Source of the DNA: an uncultured Collinsella sp.
GTDB taxonomy: Bacteria > Actinomycetota > Coriobacteriia > Coriobacteriales > Coriobacteriaceae
Assembly (NCBI GenBank): GCA_937925715.1
Contig: CALAMG010000028.1
Coordinates: 47,217-111,216, forward strand
DNA: 64,000 bases
Reading direction: 5' to 3'
Below, in pieces: positions 7,030 through 16,221 of this stretch. The notes under the pieces were generated by a model that was not told the origin of the DNA, ran no database searches, and saw nothing but the letters and a program-made list of their open reading frames with translations. The number at the start of each line of letters is the position of its first letter. Within the stretch, counting starts at the first letter, position 1. The position numbers were made by a program, and so were the translations under genes.

Positions 7030-9834
7030 CTATAGCGAAACGGATCCGTTTTTCTTGATGCGGGCGAGTATGTTTTTGAGCTTGTTAAAGTCGAGCGGTT
7101 TGGACAGATGGGCGTTCATGCCGGCGTCGTGTGCCGCCTTGGCGTCCTCGGCAAAGGCATTGGCGGTGAGCGCGATGATGGGGATATCGGCTGCATCGAC
7201 CTTCTCGCTCAGACGAATCGCGCGGGTTGCCTCGTAACCGTCCATGTCCGGCATCATAATGTCCATCAGGATCGCATCGAAGCTGCCGGCGGGACGGCCA
7301 ACGTATAGGTCGACCGCTTCGTTGCCATCGGCGGCGCGAGTTACGACAATGCCTTCGCTTTCGAGCAGCGCCTGGGCAATCTCGGCATTGAGCTCGTTAT
7401 CTTCTGCCAAAAGAACGTTCATGCCGGCAAGCGAGCAGCTGTCTGCTTGCTCGTCCGCGCGTTCTCTTGCCTGAGGGTCTTTGTCGATATCGAGCGGAAT
7501 CTGGACGTTGAACGTACTCCCTACGCCAACCTCACTCGAAATCTCAATCGTGCCGCCCATCAGTTCAATAAGCGACTTGACGATTGGCATGCCCATGCCG
7601 GTTCCTTGAAACTTACTGCGCGCATCGTCACCTTCTTGGGCAAACGGCTCATAGATATGCTTTAAAAACTTGGGAGTCATACCAATGCCGGTATCCGAAA
7701 CGCTAAAGCAAAAGAGCGCGCGCCCGTTATCGAGTGGCTTGGTCTTTGAGCTAAAGGTGACGGAGCCGCCGTGCTTGTTGTACTTAATGCTGTTGTCTAA
7801 CAGGTTGATCATGATCTGTCGGATATGGGTGGGACTGCCGATCATGTATGGCCCCGCGGCGTACGGCAGACTATTGTCCTGCATTGTGATGCCGTTACTG
7901 GACGCGCGGAGCTTGCACAGCACCAGTGTATCGTCACAGAGCTCTTTGAGGTTAAAAGGCGTATGCTCCAGTGTCAGCTTGCGGTCTTCGATTTTGCCCA
8001 TCTCGAGGATGTCGTTGATCAGCGAGAGCAGGTGATTGGCGGCAACGCGCGCCTTGGCACGGCTTTCGCGGGCGACCTGGATATCGCCTTCCTTCAATTC
8101 CTCGATCTCGATAAGGCCCAGGATACCGTTGAGCGGTGTACGGATGTCGTGGCTCATGCGCGTGAGGAATGCCGTCTTAGCGGCGTTGGCGGCATCGGCT
8201 TTTTTGCGCTCGGTTCGAGCGCGCACGAGTGCCCAGATGAGCAGGACGATGCCGACCGACAACATACCGATGAGGGCAGCTGCAACGGCGGTGCGGTTGC
8301 GGTGGAGAAACTGGAACGTGTCCGATTCTTGCGCCGTGTACGACGTTGAGGAGTAATTGCTTGCGGAGAGCGATTCTCCGGCATTGATGATGCCCTTGTT
8401 GATGATTCCCAACAGCTCGGGTTTTCCGCGCGAAATCCAGCACGAGAGCTCACAGGTGTCAGGGAGCTCGGTCGTCTCGCAGTCCTCGAGATCGTAACGG
8501 TCACCGATGGTTTTTACGCGTGAACTGGGAGCGACGATGCAGTGCGCCGTTCCCTTCCTGAGGGCGTCGAACGCTTCATCGTCGGATTGGTATTCGGTTA
8601 CGGTCGCTGTGGGGAACAGACTTTCAAGTGCATTTTTGTTGACAAACGATGATTTGGTACAGGCGATGTTCTGAAGGTTTTTGTTCAGGTTGCTGCCGGT
8701 GTGGATAGCGGTGAGGGATATGGTTCCCAACGATACCGACTGCACAACGCCTGTTTGCTCGGCAAACCAGTAATCTCGGTATACCGGCAGCGCAACGTCT
8801 ATGCTTTCCTTTGACAGGGCCTTTGACATCATCTTGTAGCTATCAAAGGCGACGGTTTTGACCGTAATGCCAAATTTATCGTGTAGCGTCGTCGCAAGCG
8901 ATGCGAGCGAGCCTTCCATTTCGCCGTCTTCGTTCTCGTTGCAGTAGGGGAGTTTGCCCGTAATGTAGCCGAGCGTGATGGTGTTGTCATTTGCTTTGAG
9001 CCAGGAACGTTCGGGTCCGTTGAGCGATGATGAGCCGCTGTTTTGGGTCGAGTAGTGAGATTTTACTTCGTCGTTATAGCGTGGGTTGACGCGGGCGATT
9101 GCCGTCATGGCAGCATTGATGTCGTCCATCAGGTCGGGGCGGCTTTTGGGAACGGCAAAGTAGTAGTCGTTCGAACCAATGTAGAACATGGGGGAGGCAT
9201 TGGGCGACGAGATTGTGTCGTTCATGATGACGGCATCGACTTCGTCGTTTGCGAGCGCGTCAAAGAGATCGGATCCTCCGTCATACTCCTTGTATGTGCA
9301 GGCGATTCCTTCGCTGGCGAGCCATTGCTGGCCAACGAAGGTTTGCATGACGTCGGGGTTGCAACCGATAGTGAGACCCTGGAGTGCTTGAGGGTCACCC
9401 TTTGCAAGGTCGTCACGGTCGGGCCTGGCGTAGATGTAGTAGCGCTCGGTGCCCTCGGGGTTCGAGGAAAAGAGCAGCTTTTGGGCACGTTCCTCGGAGT
9501 AGGAGATGTTGGGCATGAGGTCGATCTCGCCTGCCTCGAGCATGTCCATAAGCTCGGTGAAGGTGCCGGAGACGTATTCGTACCGCCAGCCGGACGTGTA
9601 GTACGACAGGGTCTGGAGGTACTCGTAACCCCATCCCGAGAGACGCTCGCCGGGGGTGCCGTCCTGGAAGCCCTCGTTGCTGACGAGCCAGCCGACGCGG
9701 ACCGTCTTGACTTGCTGATCGGTATTGGCGGCATTGGCGGGGGCGGGCATGATGGTGCTCAGTACGGCGAGCGCAGCAAGCGCGACGGCCAGGGTGCGAT
9801 ATATAACTGAACGAAGGACAGTGGCAGCTCTCAC
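7030..9834 (-). CDS. BvgS-like hybrid histidine kinase with two fused solute-binding domains
   Basis: The protein is about 934 residues. It has a signal/anchor helix (about 10-35) and two tandem family-3 binding domains (about 40-270 and 285-500). A transmembrane helix (about 515-537) leads to HisKA with His562 in SHDIRTPLNGI, then HATPase_c (NSIKYN, DTGIGMT, GTGMGMPI) and a receiver domain with Asp858 in LMDIMMPDMDG. This is the Venus-flytrap arrangement of BvgS/EvgS. GTG at 9834 is favoured because GTTAGGA lies six bases upstream; TTG 9840 is the alternative. It resembles a fused version of the lipoprotein-plus-kinase pair at 3380-6438, suggesting related sensing tasks. No DNA-binding partner is encoded next to it. 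Confidence 0.92.
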   Translation of the reverse strand: MRAATVLRSVIYRTLAVALAALAVLSTIMPAPANAANTDQQVKTVRVGWLVSNEGFQDGTPGERLSGWGYEYLQTLSYYTSGWRYEYVSGTFTELMDMLEAGEIDLMPNISYSEERAQKLLFSSNPEGTERYYIYARPDRDDLAKGDPQALQGLTIGCNPDVMQTFVGQQWLASEGIACTYKEYDGGSDLFDALANDEVDAVIMNDTISSPNASPMFYIGSNDYYFAVPKSRPDLMDDINAAMTAIARVNPRYNDEVKSHYSTQNSGSSSLNGPERSWLKANDNTITLGYITGKLPYCNENEDGEMEGSLASLATTLHDKFGITVKTVAFDSYKMMSKALSKESIDVALPVYRDYWFAEQTGVVQSVSLGTISLTAIHTGSNLNKNLQNIACTKSSFVNKNALESLFPTATVTEYQSDDEAFDALRKGTAHCIVAPSSRVKTIGDRYDLEDCETTELPDTCELSCWISRGKPELLGIINKGIINAGESLSASNYSSTSYTAQESDTFQFLHRNRTAVAAALIGMLSVGIVLLIWALVRARTERKKADAANAAKTAFLTRMSHDIRTPLNGILGLIEIEELKEGDIQVARESRAKARVAANHLLSLINDILEMGKIEDRKLTLEHTPFNLKELCDDTLVLCKLRASSNGITMQDNSLPYAAGPYMIGSPTHIRQIMINLLDNSIKYNKHGGSVTFSSKTKPLDNGRALFCFSVSDTGIGMTPKFLKHIYEPFAQEGDDARSKFQGTGMGMPIVKSLIELMGGTIEISSEVGVGSTFNVQIPLDIDKDPQARERADEQADSCSLAGMNVLLAEDNELNAEIAQALLESEGIVVTRAADGNEAVDLYVGRPAGSFDAILMDIMMPDMDGYEATRAIRLSEKVDAADIPIIALTANAFAEDAKAAHDAGMNAHLSKPLDFNKLKNILARIKKNGSVSL

Positions 9835-9921
9835 ATGCAATCCTAACGAATCGAGACATTACCGCATAAGGATACCAGCTCAGCCTGCCCAGTCGGCAGC
9901 TGTACCGCTAAACGCTCCCGC

Positions 9922-9979
9922 CCGGCAGTTGGGGACAGTCCCTTTCTACCGGCACAAAAGGAACGTCCCTAACTGCCGG
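9922..9979. repeat. GGGAC-cored dyad element between divergent genes
   Basis: A 15-bp dyad with one mismatch (CCGGCAGTTGGGGAC / GTCCCTAACTGCCGG) surrounds a core that itself contains GGGACAGTCCCTTT. Similar GGGAC-cored palindromes with different arms occur at 24608, 25513, 34146 and 35394. It sits in the 198-bp gap between the sensor kinase and the K+ channel genes. Confidence 0.6.
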
Positions 9980-10032
9980 TTGTGGGACAATACCGAGCGA
10001 ACGAGATTGGGCGTCTGGGAAAAGGGGTCGCG

Positions 10033-10458
10033 ATGAACAAGTTGAGGACGCTTGCCGATGTGCTGCGACAGGCTGGCTTTGCGCGCATCACGGGCCTGTT
10101 TCTAATCTTTTACCTGCTGTGCTCGACGGCCGTCTGGCTGTCCGAGCCCACGACCCTCACGTTTGGCGATGGCCTGTGGTTTAGCTTTGAGACAGTCTCG
10201 ACCATCGGCTTTGGCGACATCCCGGCCGAGACACCGGTTGCCCGCGCCATTACCGTCATTCTGAGCGTCATCAGCATCTTCTACATCGCCATGCTCACGG
10301 GCGTGGCGGTGAACTACTGCAATACGCTTATCAAGATGCGTCAAAAGGACACCATGGCGCGCTTTATGAATGATCTGGAGCATTTGGAAGAGCTCGATCG
10401 CGACGAGCTTGCCGATCTTTCGCGTCGCGTGCGCGAGTATCGTCGACGCCAGCGCTAA
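10033..10458 (+). CDS. Two-helix potassium channel protein
   Basis: The protein is 141 residues from ATG 10033 (AAGGGG seven bases upstream). It has a transmembrane helix at about residues 15-35, a re-entrant pore loop with the K+ selectivity signature TIGFGD at about 60, and a second transmembrane helix at about 75-100. A charged cytoplasmic tail ends RRRQR. This is the minimal Ion_trans_2 (KcsA-like) architecture, which would assemble as a tetramer and pass K+ passively. There is no RCK/TrkA-N regulatory domain. It is followed 33 bp later by the LOG-family gene on the same strand, with the ClC gene after that. Confidence 0.88.
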   Translation: MNKLRTLADVLRQAGFARITGLFLIFYLLCSTAVWLSEPTTLTFGDGLWFSFETVSTIGFGDIPAETPVARAITVILSVISIFYIAMLTGVAVNYCNTLIKMRQKDTMARFMNDLEHLEELDRDELADLSRRVREYRRRQR

Positions 10459-10491
10459 GACGAACGTCGTGCGCCACAACAGGGGGCAAAT

Positions 10492-11025
10492 ATGAACATC
10501 ACCGTGTACCTGGGTGCCAACGCTGGCAATGACCCGGCGTTTCTGCCTGCAGTGCGAGAGCTCGGCACGTGGATTGGCTCCAACGGCCACGCGCTGGTAT
10601 ACGGCGGCTCCAAGTCGGGCCTGATGGGTGCGCTTGCCGATAGCGTACTCGAGGCGGGTGGACGCGTGACGGGTGTTGAGCCGAGCTTTTTTATCGAGGC
10701 CGAGTTTCAACATGACGGTATCGATGACCTTATCGTGACGAGCGATATGGCGGAGCGCAAGGCCAAGATGATTGAGCTCGGCGATGCGTTCATTGCCTTT
10801 CCCGGCGGGACGGGCACGCTCGAGGAGATTGCCGAGGTCATGTCCGCGGTGTCGTTGGGGCACCTGAGTGCGCCGTGCATCCTGTATAACCTGGACGGTT
10901 ACTACAACGACCTTAAGGCGCTGCTCGGGCACATGATTGATAAGGGGCTTTCGAGCCTGAGGCGCCAGCAAGGCATCTACTTTGCCGACGATTTGCGCGA
11001 GATTGCCTCGATTATCAACGGATAA
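10492..11025 (+). CDS. LOG-family nucleotide phosphoribohydrolase
   Basis: The 177-residue protein carries the Rossmann-type fold of the LOG family ('lysine decarboxylase-like'). The diagnostic motif is PGGTGTLEE at about residues 103-111; VYGGSKSGLMG near residue 38 and MAERKAKM are also typical. Plant LOG enzymes release active cytokinin bases from riboside 5'-monophosphates. Bacterial members hydrolyse AMP or related nucleotides, and the true substrate here is unknown. The enzyme should be a cytosolic dimer. It lies between the K+ channel and the ClC gene, probably in one transcription unit with the former (33-bp gap). Confidence 0.88.
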   Translation: MNITVYLGANAGNDPAFLPAVRELGTWIGSNGHALVYGGSKSGLMGALADSVLEAGGRVTGVEPSFFIEAEFQHDGIDDLIVTSDMAERKAKMIELGDAFIAFPGGTGTLEEIAEVMSAVSLGHLSAPCILYNLDGYYNDLKALLGHMIDKGLSSLRRQQGIYFADDLREIASIING

Positions 11026-11150
11026 GTCTTGAGCCTGCCCCACTATGGCTCCCAATGGTGCCGTTCGCGGCGTGGATGGTTGGCTCGTTCGGGCAACGCT
11101 CGCTCTACAATAAAACGTAACTATGTCGACTTTGACCGCGGGAGGTCCCG

Positions 11151-12455
11151 ATGGACAACCTTGCCAAACCCACAAACCGCGCGCTGTTTTTAGCTAGCGT
11201 TGCCGTGACCGGTGCGTTCGCAGGTGCCGCGGTCTGGCTGTTCTTTTTTGCGATGGAGCACGGTATCGACTATCTATGGACCGAGATTCCGCACGCGCTG
11301 GGCGTCTCTTCGCCCGAGCTTGCCAGCGGCCCGTTTGGCTTTTTGCCGTACCCGTTTTTTGTCTGCCTGCTGGGCGGCCTGTTAATCGGTCTGTACGAAA
11401 AGATGACAGGCACCAAGACCGATGACCTCAACCAGGTGATGGCTAAGGTTAAGCAAGACGGGCGCTACCCGTACGACAACCTGGGCAAGCTTTCGCTCGC
11501 GGCATTGCTGCCGCTGCTGTTTGGCGGAAGCATTGGACCGGAGGCCGGCCTGACCGGCGTTATCGCTGGTCTGTGCAGCTGGGTCGGCGACCGCATGCGT
11601 CGCTTTGGCGCCGAGTTTAGGGAGCTTACACTGCTAGGCACCCAGGCTGCCCTGACGGCGCTCTTTACCGCGCCCGTCTTTGGTTTTGTGGCACCGCTCG
11701 CTGGTAGCGCCGACGGCCAGGGCGAAGACGCCGACGATGAGTCCGTGTCCGACGAGGTCACCATCAAGCTGCCCAAGGCGCAAAAGACCGTGGTCTACGG
11801 CATTGCGATTGCCGGCGGTCTGGGCACCTACCTGCTGCTTGGACAGCTTGTGGGCGGCGGCATGGGCATGCCCAGGTTCGAGTCCGCCGAGGTGGGCAAC
11901 CTAGAGCTTACCTGGCTCGTCCCTCTGTCGTTGATCGGCACCGTCTGCGGCTGGCTGTACTTTGTCTCTGAGCATGCAAGCGAGGCACTGTCCCATGCAA
12001 TAGGGGAGCGTCCTGTCGTCAAGGCCATGCTGGCCGGTCTGGCACTCGCCATCTGTGGCACGGTCCTGCCCTATACCATGTTTGCCGGCGAGACCCAGGC
12101 CGATGTGCTCATGGAAACCTATCTGACCATTCCCGCTGGCGTGCTTATCGCGACCGGTCTTGTTAAGGCCATGCTGACGCCCGCCCTCATCAACCTTGGT
12201 TGGCGCGGCGGTCACTTCTTCCCGGTTATCTTCTCGGGCGTAAGCCTGGGCTATGGCCTTGCCATCCTCACCGGCGCAGATCCGGTCTTTTGCGTCGCCG
12301 TCTGCACGGCATCGACGATGGGCGCCGTCATGCGTCAGCCGGTCATGGTCGTGGGCCTGCTGCTCATGTGCTTCCCACTCAAGGGCATCGTCTGCATGAT
12401 CATCGCCGCCGTTATCGCCGCCGGCATTCCGCTGCCCAAGCCGCTGCGCAAGTAG
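11151..12455 (+). CDS. ClC-family chloride channel/antiporter-like membrane protein
   Basis: This 434-residue polytopic protein has about ten hydrophobic segments. It contains GGSIGPEAGLTG at about residue 125, matching the helix D/F region of ClC proteins, and LGWRGGHFFPVIFSGVSLG near 345, matching the later conserved pore region. The usual G-K/R-E-G-P gating glutamate motif is replaced by G-S-I-G-P-E, a variant found in poorly studied ClC branches, so whether it transports chloride, fluoride or another anion, and whether it is coupled to protons, cannot be said. A charged loop (about residues 185-200) interrupts the membrane segments. ATG 11151 follows GGGAGGT. Confidence 0.85.
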   Translation: MDNLAKPTNRALFLASVAVTGAFAGAAVWLFFFAMEHGIDYLWTEIPHALGVSSPELASGPFGFLPYPFFVCLLGGLLIGLYEKMTGTKTDDLNQVMAKVKQDGRYPYDNLGKLSLAALLPLLFGGSIGPEAGLTGVIAGLCSWVGDRMRRFGAEFRELTLLGTQAALTALFTAPVFGFVAPLAGSADGQGEDADDESVSDEVTIKLPKAQKTVVYGIAIAGGLGTYLLLGQLVGGGMGMPRFESAEVGNLELTWLVPLSLIGTVCGWLYFVSEHASEALSHAIGERPVVKAMLAGLALAICGTVLPYTMFAGETQADVLMETYLTIPAGVLIATGLVKAMLTPALINLGWRGGHFFPVIFSGVSLGYGLAILTGADPVFCVAVCTASTMGAVMRQPVMVVGLLLMCFPLKGIVCMIIAAVIAAGIPLPKPLRK

Positions 12456-12490
12456 CGCGGTTTTTCACGAGTCAATTCCAGGGGTACGAG

Positions 12491-13282
12491 ATGATCCTGT
12501 ACTTTAGCGCGACAGGGAACAGCGAGCATGTGGCGCGTCGCATTGCAGCGGCGACAGACGACAAGGTTGTGTCGATTGAGCGTTTTGATGTCGAGGCCCT
12601 TCGCCTTATTGCGACGGAAGGCCCCTGTCAACTGGGATTTGTTGCTCCGGTGTATGCCTGGGGTCTGCCGACGCCGATGATCGAGTTTTTGAAGACTGTC
12701 GACCTGTCGATTGCTGCCGGTGCAAAGGGCGGCGAGCGCCCCTATACGTTCTATGTCTCGACGTACGGTTCGACGACCGGGCAATCGGCCAAGTTCGCCC
12801 GCGATCTGCTGCACGAGCGTGGGCTCGAGTTAGATGCGGCGATGAGCGTCAAGATGCCTGATACCTGGACGCCTGTTTTCGACCTGTCTGACCTTCAAAA
12901 GGTTGAGGGTATCAATAGGGCTGCTGAGGCGCAGATTGATGCTGTGATCGAGGCGGTGCGGGAACGGCGCACGGGCAATATGATGCGCCATCGCGTGCCC
13001 CTGTTTGCATCGTGCGCGTATCATGCGTTTGGGCTGCCGCGTATGCAGCAGACGAGCAAGTTTGCCGTCGATGCTAGCCGCTGCGTCGGGTGTAGCCTCT
13101 GCGCTAAGCGCTGCCCCATGGCGGCGATTGAGATGCGCGACGGCCTTCCCGTCTGGACAAAGCCGGAGTGCGCAGCCTGCCTTCGTTGCCTGCACTGTTG
13201 TCCCAAATTTGCCATCTCGCACGGTAAACGCACGGCATCCCACGGTCAGTACAGGCATCCTAAGCCAGGTGTGAGGATGTAG
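12491..13282 (+). CDS. EFR1-type flavodoxin plus 4Fe-4S ferredoxin fusion
   Basis: The 263-residue protein joins an N-terminal flavodoxin-like domain (ILYFSATGNSEHVARRI, an FMN phosphate loop; APVYAWGLPTP) to a C-terminal bacterial ferredoxin domain with two CxxCxxC-type clusters (CVGCSLCAKRCP and CAACLRCLHCCP). This is the EFR1 arrangement common in anaerobes and implies electron transfer between ferredoxin clusters and FMN in the cytosol. The physiological partner is unknown. The start ATG 12491 follows GGGG; the longer open frame from 12200 overlaps the ClC gene in another frame and is rejected. It converges with the DMT transporter gene. Confidence 0.9.
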   Translation: MILYFSATGNSEHVARRIAAATDDKVVSIERFDVEALRLIATEGPCQLGFVAPVYAWGLPTPMIEFLKTVDLSIAAGAKGGERPYTFYVSTYGSTTGQSAKFARDLLHERGLELDAAMSVKMPDTWTPVFDLSDLQKVEGINRAAEAQIDAVIEAVRERRTGNMMRHRVPLFASCAYHAFGLPRMQQTSKFAVDASRCVGCSLCAKRCPMAAIEMRDGLPVWTKPECAACLRCLHCCPKFAISHGKRTASHGQYRHPKPGVRM

Positions 13283-13297
13283 CGGCTGCTGGCCGCG

Positions 13298-14173
13298 CTA
13301 CTTCCAAACTGCGAGCGCGGCGGTGCCCAGTACGATGAGGGCGAGACCGATGGTGCTGCGCCGTGAGAGTTTTTCGTTGAATGCCAAGCGCGCAAATAGT
13401 ACCGATACGACAATCGATAGTTTGTCGATCTGCACCACGACGCTCACCTGGCCTGTGGCGATGGCGTAGTAGCATAGCAGCCACGATGCGCCAGTCGCAA
13501 TGCCCGATGCCGCGAGAAATACGAGTTCGTAGCGGTCTACGTGCACGGCTTGGCCCATCTTGCCTTTAGCTGCCACGATTGCCCATGCCATAACCAGTAC
13601 CACACAGGTACGGATTGCCGTGGCCAGGTTGGATTCGACGCCTTCGATGCCGATCTTAGCGAGGACGGAGGTGAGTGCTGCGAACATGGCGGCGCCGAGG
13701 GCGTAAGCGAGCCAGGTCCGGTCTTGCTGCTGCTCGGGTCCGGCGGATTGCTGCTTCTCGGTCATTAAAAACGTGCCGAGGGTAATGACGGCGGTTCCCA
13801 CGAGCTTAACCGCAAGGTTGCTCGTCTCGCCAAAAAGCACGATGGCGATCAGCGCGGCGAGCACGGTGCTCATCTTGTCGACCGGTACGACCTTATTGAC
13901 GTCTCCGATGCTCAACGCCATAAAGTAACAGATCCACGAAGCGCCGGTAGCGAGTCCCGAGAGGACGAGAAAGAGCCAGGATCTGGGTTCGATGCTGCCA
14001 ATGGTTCCAATGGATCCAGAAATGCCCGCCATTGCCCAGGCGAAAACGAGCACCACGCAGGTGCGAATGGCCGTCGCGACATCGGAGTCGGTCTGCTTGA
14101 TGCCGCATTTGGCCAAGATGGATGTGATGCCGGCAAAGAAAGCCGACACAAATGCTGCTGCGACCCACGACAC
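13298..14173 (-). CDS. EamA/DMT-family transporter
   Basis: This membrane protein of about 291 residues is built of two EamA repeats of five helices. Internal symmetry is easy to see: ATAIRTCVVLVFAWA in the first half returns as ATAIRTCVVLVMAWA in the second. Likewise SGLATGASWICYF returns as SGIATGASWLLCYY, and VPVDKMS as VQIDKLS. GTG 14173 is preferred because GGGGAGG lies ten bases upstream and gives a normal ten-helix length; TTG 14287 would add 38 unconserved residues. DMT proteins export metabolites or drugs, and the substrate is unknown. The unusually strong repeat identity suggests relatively little divergence since the internal duplication. Confidence 0.85.
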   Translation of the reverse strand: MSWVAAAFVSAFFAGITSILAKCGIKQTDSDVATAIRTCVVLVFAWAMAGISGSIGTIGSIEPRSWLFLVLSGLATGASWICYFMALSIGDVNKVVPVDKMSTVLAALIAIVLFGETSNLAVKLVGTAVITLGTFLMTEKQQSAGPEQQQDRTWLAYALGAAMFAALTSVLAKIGIEGVESNLATAIRTCVVLVMAWAIVAAKGKMGQAVHVDRYELVFLAASGIATGASWLLCYYAIATGQVSVVVQIDKLSIVVSVLFARLAFNEKLSRRSTIGLALIVLGTAALAVWK

Positions 14174-14315
14174 GGGTGAAATGCCTCCCCAAAGAACAAC
14201 CGCGCCAGATTTACGGCGCTCGTCCGATGATACCGTCCCGCCATGAAGCTTTGATATCGCTGTGGTGAGACAGGGGCCATAGTTCAAGAGGGCATTTGGT
14301 TAAGGCTCGAATCAT

Positions 14316-14490
14316 AGGTGAATGGTTTTCCGCGAAGTGAACGAGTAAATCTGGACCCCTGGAACATGCACACTTTTTTCGAACAAAACTGCAGGATTCT
14401 TAGACAAAACCGCAGGAATTGAGTCCTTAAAAATGTCGATGCTACAGGGCACTGTTTTTACTCGTTCACTTCTCGGAAAGGTATTCACCT
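14316..14490. repeat. 175-bp element bounded by 34-bp inverted repeats
   Basis: The 34-nt ends (14316-14349 and 14457-14490) are inverted repeats matching at 30 of 34 positions and contain GAAGTGAACGAGTAAA and its complement. Inside are two similar AAAACYGCAGGA units about 20 bp apart. No convincing gene covers this part of the 448-bp gap between the DMT gene and the ABC permease gene. The shape suggests a MITE-like or structured-RNA element; the remaining 130 bp (14491-14621) show nothing recognisable. Confidence 0.65.
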
Positions 14491-14621
14491 TCGATATGCT
14501 GACGGTGTCTTTTTGGTTGCTAAGAACTAGACGGCCTGTTGTGAGGGGCGGTGGTGACGCTATGCCGCCTTGTTTCATTGAAAAAATAAGCGGGGTACCA
14601 CCTAAGCTTATTAGCTGTCGA

Positions 14622-15320
14622 TTACAGGTCGCGTACTCGATAAACCTTGGTGCTGATGGTGCAGCTGATTGCACATAGCGCGAGGGCCAGTACGGCAATT
14701 CCTGCACACAGACAGCCAAGGACGGCAGGATCGGGATTCGCCCCGGCAATCGACATGAGCCAGTTGCTGATGGGGTTGGAGGAGCTCAGCGCTGCCATGG
14801 TAAGGCATCCGAGTAGGGCAAACAGGCCAACGGATAGGCGCAGTGCCTCCATGTGTCCAAATCGGAAGAACAGCGGCTGTGCCAAGAACACCATCATGAG
14901 GGAGATGAGCATCGATGCTGCCGAGGCAATTGCGATCTCAAAGATGGTTTGTCCTGTCGAGGCCACGCCCGCGCTGTTGAAGAACGGAAGGGCGATGATG
15001 TTCAAAAGCACGGCGGCGCAGGCCATGATGGCCGAGAAGACAACGATGCACAGGTAGCGTGCGCAAATTATGTCTTTGTGCGTGAGAGGCAGCGTTGCCC
15101 GATAACGCTCCCATCCGTTTTGATTGTCGAAGCCGGCCAGCGAGCTCATGACCATGATGGGCGACATGGCGCTGACCGCGCAGGCGCCGGCGCTCATGCC
15201 GGAATCGCCATCCGACGCGTTGGCAAGGGTTAGCACGACGAAGATGAACAGGCCGACGCCCGCGATGCTCGGGGTGAGCGTGCGAACGATGGCGAGCTCG
15301 GACATAAAGGCGCGTTTCAT
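14622..15320 (-). CDS. ABC-2-type transporter permease
   Basis: The 232-residue protein has six hydrophobic segments (about residues 17-35, 50-62, 88-110, 125-150, 160-180 and 200-225) and a short charged loop with DNQNGWERYRATLPLT after the second. That segment is characteristic of ABC2_membrane_5-type permeases, found with YtrA-type regulators. It should pair with the ATPase encoded immediately upstream, whose stop overlaps this start by 4 nt (ATGA at 15317-15320). The exporter substrate is unknown; related systems respond to cell-envelope antibiotics or export peptides. It is the last gene of the three-gene gntR-ATPase-permease unit. Confidence 0.87.
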   Translation of the reverse strand: MKRAFMSELAIVRTLTPSIAGVGLFIFVVLTLANASDGDSGMSAGACAVSAMSPIMVMSSLAGFDNQNGWERYRATLPLTHKDIICARYLCIVVFSAIMACAAVLLNIIALPFFNSAGVASTGQTIFEIAIASAASMLISLMMVFLAQPLFFRFGHMEALRLSVGLFALLGCLTMAALSSSNPISNWLMSIAGANPDPAVLGCLCAGIAVLALALCAISCTISTKVYRVRDL

Positions 15321-16198
15321 TTCGAAGCCCCTTTCAGCATGAGGCGCAGATAGTCATCAATGGTTGCCCGATCGCAGGGAATCTCTGGGAAGGCCTCGAG
15401 CGTTTCGCGACGGTTGGGCACGAGCACGTCCACGCTATAGGCGTGGTGGACGGCACGGGCGCCTTCGACGCAAGCCATAAGCTCGGCGGCCTGTGCTTGG
15501 GTACAGTGGGCGATGCCGACGCGGTCGGTAATGTCCTCGCGCGGCAGGTCAAAAATAATCGAGCCGTTATCGATGCAGATGACGCGGTCGGCGGCGCGAT
15601 CGAGGTCCGACGTAATATGGCTCGAGAGCAGCACGCTGTGCAGGCCGTCGGAAACAAAGGCGAGCAGCTCATCGAGCAGCTCCTCGCGTGCCATAGGATC
15701 GAGGCCCGCGGTGGCTTCGTCCAAAACGAGCAGCTTGGCCTGGTGGCTGAGCGCGCAGGCAAGCTGCAGTTTCATGCCCATGCCGCGGGAGAGGTCCTTG
15801 ACCTTTGTCTTGGGATCGAGGCCAAATCGGTCGATGAATCCGGCGAACGTTTTGCGGTCCCACGTGGGGTACGCCGGGCCTACGAGTGCCTCGATCTGGC
15901 CCACCTTGAGCGTTGAAGGGAAGGGGCATGTGTCCAGGACGAGACCGACGCGGGAGCGCAGGCAGCGCTGTGTCTCATCGGGCGCGTCGGCGCCACAGCG
16001 CTGCCCAAACAGGTGCACCTCGCCGGCATCGAGTTTGATAAGCCCGAGCGCGGCTCGAATCGTCGTTGTTTTGCCAGCGCCATTTGCGCCCACAAAGCCA
16101 ACGATCTGGCCAGGCTCCACGGCAAGCGTGACGTCACGCAGCGAAAAACGGTCGCTCACACGGCGTGAAATGCCTTTGAGTTCTAAAAGGTTTTGCAT
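15317..16198 (-). CDS. ABC transporter ATP-binding protein
   Basis: This is a 293-residue nucleotide-binding subunit. It has a Walker A GANGAGKTT at about residue 36, a degenerate signature LSRGMGMKLQ near 133, Walker B LLVLDEATAGLD near 154, an H-loop (SSHI) and a D-loop. The C-terminal 80 residues form the extension seen in drug and bacteriocin exporters. It is translationally coupled to the permease downstream and follows the GntR-type regulator by 23 bp. The role is ATP-driven export at the membrane; the substrate is not evident. Confidence 0.93.
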   Translation of the reverse strand: MQNLLELKGISRRVSDRFSLRDVTLAVEPGQIVGFVGANGAGKTTTIRAALGLIKLDAGEVHLFGQRCGADAPDETQRCLRSRVGLVLDTCPFPSTLKVGQIEALVGPAYPTWDRKTFAGFIDRFGLDPKTKVKDLSRGMGMKLQLACALSHQAKLLVLDEATAGLDPMAREELLDELLAFVSDGLHSVLLSSHITSDLDRAADRVICIDNGSIIFDLPREDITDRVGIAHCTQAQAAELMACVEGARAVHHAYSVDVLVPNRRETLEAFPEIPCDRATIDDYLRLMLKGASK

Positions 16199-16221
16199 GG
16201 TATAGCCTTTCTTGCAGATGG

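Noticed and set aside
13279..13301. Hairpin across the stops of the EFR1 and DMT genes
   Set aside because: The stem is short and bulged and overlaps coding sequence on both sides; not convincing as a terminator.
14312..14749. 145-codon minus-strand frame in the 14.3-14.7 kb gap
   Set aside because: It covers the inverted-repeat element and overlaps the ABC permease gene in another frame; no ribosome site or domain. A translated product cannot be fully excluded.
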